Shown in pieces: positions 62,291 to 64,000 of a stretch of 64,000 bases of DNA. The notes beneath the pieces were generated by a model. The model was given only the letters and a program-made list of their open reading frames with translations. It made no database searches and was not told where the DNA came from. Numbering within the stretch: the stretch's first letter is position 1; each line of letters begins with the position of its first letter. The DNA comes from Spirochaetes bacterium ADurb.Bin218. GTDB taxonomy: Bacteria > Spirochaetota > UBA4802 > UBA5550. Position numbers and translations under genes: made by a program. The stretch lies in assembly GCA_002069965.1 (NCBI GenBank), contig MWCI01000001.1, positions 78,045 to 142,044 of the forward strand. Direction: 5' to 3'.

Positions 62291-63049
62291 TTACATAAAT
62301 TTATATTCCACTCCAATGGCCATATTGATATATTCTTTATTGTATTTCTTGGAGGGCATAGTTCCTGTAAGAGAATAAACCTGCTTGTCATAAAAATCTG
62401 AATTGCTATAGGTCTTCTGGAAGCCTGTATATTCCACAGCCATATTGATTTTTAGATCCTTTATAGGAGTAACCTGACCTCCAATACCAACAGACCAATA
62501 ATCTGCATGACCTCCAGGTATGCTTATATCAACAGTGGAGGATTTCTTCTGGCCAATTTGAGTGAGGTTAAAACCAATACTTGCAAGGAACATTTCATTG
62601 AATTTATATTCAAAGGCAAGTCCCTGCGCATAGGTATTTTCATAAGCATCATCAGCATCAATCCCTGCAACAGGATCATCAAGTCTATTGAAGTTAACAT
62701 ATTTTTCGAAATAGGTGTCAAAATTGAATTCGACACGAAAGGCTTCTGTTACATTATAAGAAACTCCAAAGCGCAGAGCCTGTGGGAGATCTAAATTTTT
62801 CTTCTCTCCATCTTTGAATTGGCCTCCCATATCTTTTCCATCATTAATATTTCTTTCAAATTTTAAAGGTGTGGCCATTTCGTATGTAAGACTTAAAACT
62901 AAATTTTTCATTGGAAATAAATCAAAACCAATCTCGCCTGAATATCCTAAGGCCTTATCAGTATAATCAAATTCGGCCTTTCCATAGGCTGTGTCAATAT
63001 AACCCTCAACAGCCTGCTGTGATGTTACAACTCTTCCTGCAACTGCCAT
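62291..63049 (-). CDS. FadL/OmpP1-family outer-membrane protein, C-terminal part (frameshifted)
   Basis: The second part of one gene, joined to 63025-63573. It carries about 250 residues of beta-barrel strands and closes with GVEYKFM; a terminal aromatic-x-x residue pattern is usual for barrel proteins. Its first in-frame ATG (63049) is an internal Met of the original protein, not a real start: there is no ribosome-binding site and the sequence continues directly from the upstream frame. The predicted junction is NDLF-x-SGMAVAGRVV. Together the two parts would be a normal-length (about 427) FadL-type porin. Confidence 0.85.
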   Translation of the reverse strand: MAVAGRVVTSQQAVEGYIDTAYGKAEFDYTDKALGYSGEIGFDLFPMKNLVLSLTYEMATPLKFERNINDGKDMGGQFKDGEKKNLDLPQALRFGVSYNVTEAFRVEFNFDTYFEKYVNFNRLDDPVAGIDADDAYENTYAQGLAFEYKFNEMFLASIGFNLTQIGQKKSSTVDISIPGGHADYWSVGIGGQVTPIKDLKINMAVEYTGFQKTYSNSDFYDKQVYSLTGTMPSKKYNKEYINMAIGVEYKFM

Positions 63050-63573
63050 GCCACTGAGAATAGATCATTCATCTGGTAGGCTCCACCGACTCTCCAGGCA
63101 AAATAGTAAGATGAACCTTTAAGATAGGAATTCCCGGATCCACCTGACTGAAGGCTCAATAGATCTAAAGTCGGGAGTCCATCTTTCCATTCCCTTATTG
63201 CGGTTGCTCCAATTGTCTCAAGACCTGTAAATATTGACCAGTTAGATTGCTTGTAGAGAACATACAAGTTTGGACAAAAAAACACTGGATTGTCAGAGGT
63301 GTAAGTTTTCTCTCCAAGCAGGAGATTGTTCTGTGTTTCCACTGTTGCCTTCTGGAAAAAAAACTGATTGCTGGCATTTACATATAGGCCATCTTCCATT
63401 TTGACAGTTCCAGCCATGTTGTAATAGACAATGTCAGCATTATCTGTTGCAGCATTTCTTGCAAATGTGCGGAAATACTCTGCACTCTGATTGCTGTTGT
63501 AAAAAATGCCTCCAGCCATAAGAGGGGAAACTGCACAAAGCAGCATCGCAGCTACAAAAGTGAGCTTTTTCAT
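63025..63573 (-). CDS. FadL/OmpP1-family outer-membrane protein, N-terminal part (frameshifted)
   Basis: A signal peptide (about 1-21, ending LMAGG) is followed by the classic FadL N-terminus (NQSAEYFRTFARNAATDNADIVYYNMAGT in pieces) that forms the hatch of the fatty-acid channel. The protein imports hydrophobic substrates across the outer membrane. GGAG lies seven bases before the ATG. The frame reads to NDLFSVAWQLQEEL and then a stop; restoring one base within the TTCTC at about 63056-63060 reconnects it to the downstream frame. It could be a sequencing error, pseudogene or programmed frameshift. Confidence 0.88.
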   Translation of the reverse strand: MKKLTFVAAMLLCAVSPLMAGGIFYNSNQSAEYFRTFARNAATDNADIVYYNMAGTVKMEDGLYVNASNQFFFQKATVETQNNLLLGEKTYTSDNPVFFCPNLYVLYKQSNWSIFTGLETIGATAIREWKDGLPTLDLLSLQSGGSGNSYLKGSSYYFAWRVGGAYQMNDLFSVAWQLQEEL

Positions 63574-63605
63574 GGTAGTCTCCTATTCATATTTTTTTAT
63601 TTAAT

Positions 63606-63682
63606 AAAAAATTCCACAAGCTTTAATGGCTAAGAAATTTTTCCTTAATAAATTTTTAGCCATTAGGTGGAATTATTATTCC
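63606..63682 (-). promoter_or_regulatory. Leader hairpin with U-run upstream of fadL (possible attenuator)
   Basis: On the minus strand, AATTCCAC (63674-63667) followed by TAATGGCTAA (63665-63656) pairs with TTAGCCATTA (63633-63624) and GTGGAATT (63617-63610). A run of six U (63611-63606) overlaps the end of the stem, and the fadL ATG is 33 bases farther. This is terminator-shaped inside the leader. A small upstream hairpin GGAAT-N4-ATTCC (63682-63669) competes for the same ATTCC and would act as an antiterminator. Confidence 0.45.
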
Positions 63683-63713
63683 AATTAAAAATAAAACACC
63701 AAATTACAGTTAG

Positions 63714-63742
63714 ATTATTGCTAAGACAACGTCATGTGTCAA
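63714..63742 (-). promoter_or_regulatory. Promoter of fadL
   Basis: On the minus strand TTGACA (63742-63737) is followed after exactly 17 bases by AATAAT (63719-63714), giving a start near 63707 and a leader of about 134 bases. The -35 box overlaps an inverted repeat (63738-63763). Confidence 0.6.
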
Positions 63743-63791
63743 CCATTAAACATAGTGGTTGACCAAAAATTTAGCAAGTTTGTTGACACAT
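63734..63791. promoter_or_regulatory. Triple GTTGAC half-sites at the fadL promoter (possible operator)
   Basis: GTCAACCA (63738-63745) and TGGTTGAC (63756-63763) are inverse complements 10 bases apart. A longer arm ATGTGTCAAC (63734-63743) pairs with GTTGACACAT (63782-63791). The first half-site covers the -35 box, so a bound regulator would repress. Confidence 0.4.
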
Positions 63792-63846
63792 AGTTGCTGA
63801 TAATCAAAGAACAAAATTTTTTTATTTTTATAAAAAATTTTTTCAT
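63739..63846 (-). CDS. Possible 35-residue small ORF upstream of fadL
   Basis: On the minus strand AAAAGGAG lies six bases before ATG 63846, an excellent ribosome-binding site. The frame encodes 35 residues with a basic start (MKKFFIKIKKFC) and stops at TGA 63741-63739, inside the -35 box of fadL. It may be a small or leader peptide, or the remnant of a larger gene. AT-rich composition means the match could be fortuitous. Confidence 0.3.
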   Translation of the reverse strand: MKKFFIKIKKFCSLIISNYVSTNLLNFWSTTMFNG

Positions 63847-64000
63847 TGTAAGCTCCTTTTTTATCTTTTTCAAGATTGGGCTGCTGGTATGGGTATACTA
63901 TATTTTTTCCCAGATAAAGTTTTTAATATTTCTCTTTTCTCTGTCAAAGACTATGCCTACCAGATATATGTCCCTGCCACTGGATAAATACTTCTGGTAA
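63847..64000. other. AT-rich right edge with no recognised gene
   Basis: Between the small ORF and the window end nothing is convincingly coding. The plus-strand frame 63794-64000 is hydrophobic, has no ribosome-binding site and runs off the edge, so it is not called. A TTGACA on the minus strand near 63945 could be the -35 of a promoter for the small ORF. Confidence 0.4.

Noticed and set aside
63794..64000. Plus-strand hydrophobic ORF at the right edge
   Set aside because: No ribosome-binding site, low-complexity Phe/Ile/Leu composition, and it overlaps the regulatory region; most likely random AT-rich frame.
1..64000. tRNA, rRNA, CRISPR, IS or prophage elements
   Set aside because: Looked for TPsiC-like arms, regular spacer-repeat spacing, terminal repeats and transposase motifs; none found. 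Nearly every base lies in core genes.

Overview
The window comes from an AT-rich, diderm (outer-membrane-bearing) bacterium. Evidence for an outer membrane is a complete type II secretion locus with a secretin, a FadL-type porin, AsmA-like and lipoprotein genes and a LysM/M23 envelope hydrolase. The order proA-nadD-LCP protein-rsfS, the CHASE2 cyclase, the gspC-to-gspN locus and the relaxed lipoboxes make a spirochaete-like lineage (Leptospira-related or a neighbouring phylum) my best guess. This is inference from memory and no ribosomal RNA is present to settle it. No tRNA, rRNA, IS element, prophage or CRISPR array was found; nearly all of the window is core genome.

Layout. 1-3.9 kb: tail of an unknown gene, then proA, nadD, a degenerate LCP/LytR_C protein, rsfS and an unknown protein with a duplicated CQLG domain, all on +. 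3.9-5.7 kb: FATP-type acyl-CoA synthetase (-). 5.9-6.7 kb: STAS anti-sigma antagonist and ispF (+). 6.8-13 kb: minus-strand argS-cinA-large TPR protein-GcvH-like protein. 13.1-15.3 kb: CHASE2 adenylate cyclase (+). 15.3-17.6 kb: AsmA-like protein (-). 17.7-31.6 kb: a small unknown gene, gspC D E F G H I J K L M N and an IspH-UbiA fusion, tightly packed on +. 31.6-34.9 kb: lipid kinase (-), folC and an unknown gene (+). 34.9-40.8 kb: dnaG-rpoD-GpsA/PlsB-like fusion (-). 41-44.1 kb: DUF4015-type protein (+) and a two-gene envelope operon with four PPC-like repeats (-). 44.1-45.3 kb: RNA uracil methyltransferase (+). 45.3-54.9 kb: an eight-gene minus run purL-purQ-lipoprotein-nnr-ykgJ-LysM/M23-TPR-membrane protein. 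55.1-56.7 kb: slyD and a Gfo/Idh oxidoreductase (+). 56.7-60.8 kb: secA-glmM (-). 61.1-62.3 kb: acyltransferase-3 (+). 62.3-63.6 kb: a FadL-type porin broken by a frameshift (-), preceded by a structured leader and an operator-like promoter.

Themes. Envelope biogenesis dominates: secretion (SecA, T2SS), isoprenoid supply (ispF, ispH-ubiA), phospholipid precursor supply (GpsA with a PlsB-like tail, lipid kinase, acyl-CoA synthetase, FadL) and cell wall (M23, GlmM). The items most worth a second look are the IspH-UbiA fusion, the GpsA-PlsB fusion that has lost its acyltransferase histidine, the H-protein-like gene without a lipoyl lysine, the ArgRS without HIGH histidines, the CQLG-repeat protein, and the fadL leader, which has the shape of an attenuator. 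I found no clearly novel multi-gene system; the interest lies in individual proteins and in the fadL control region.
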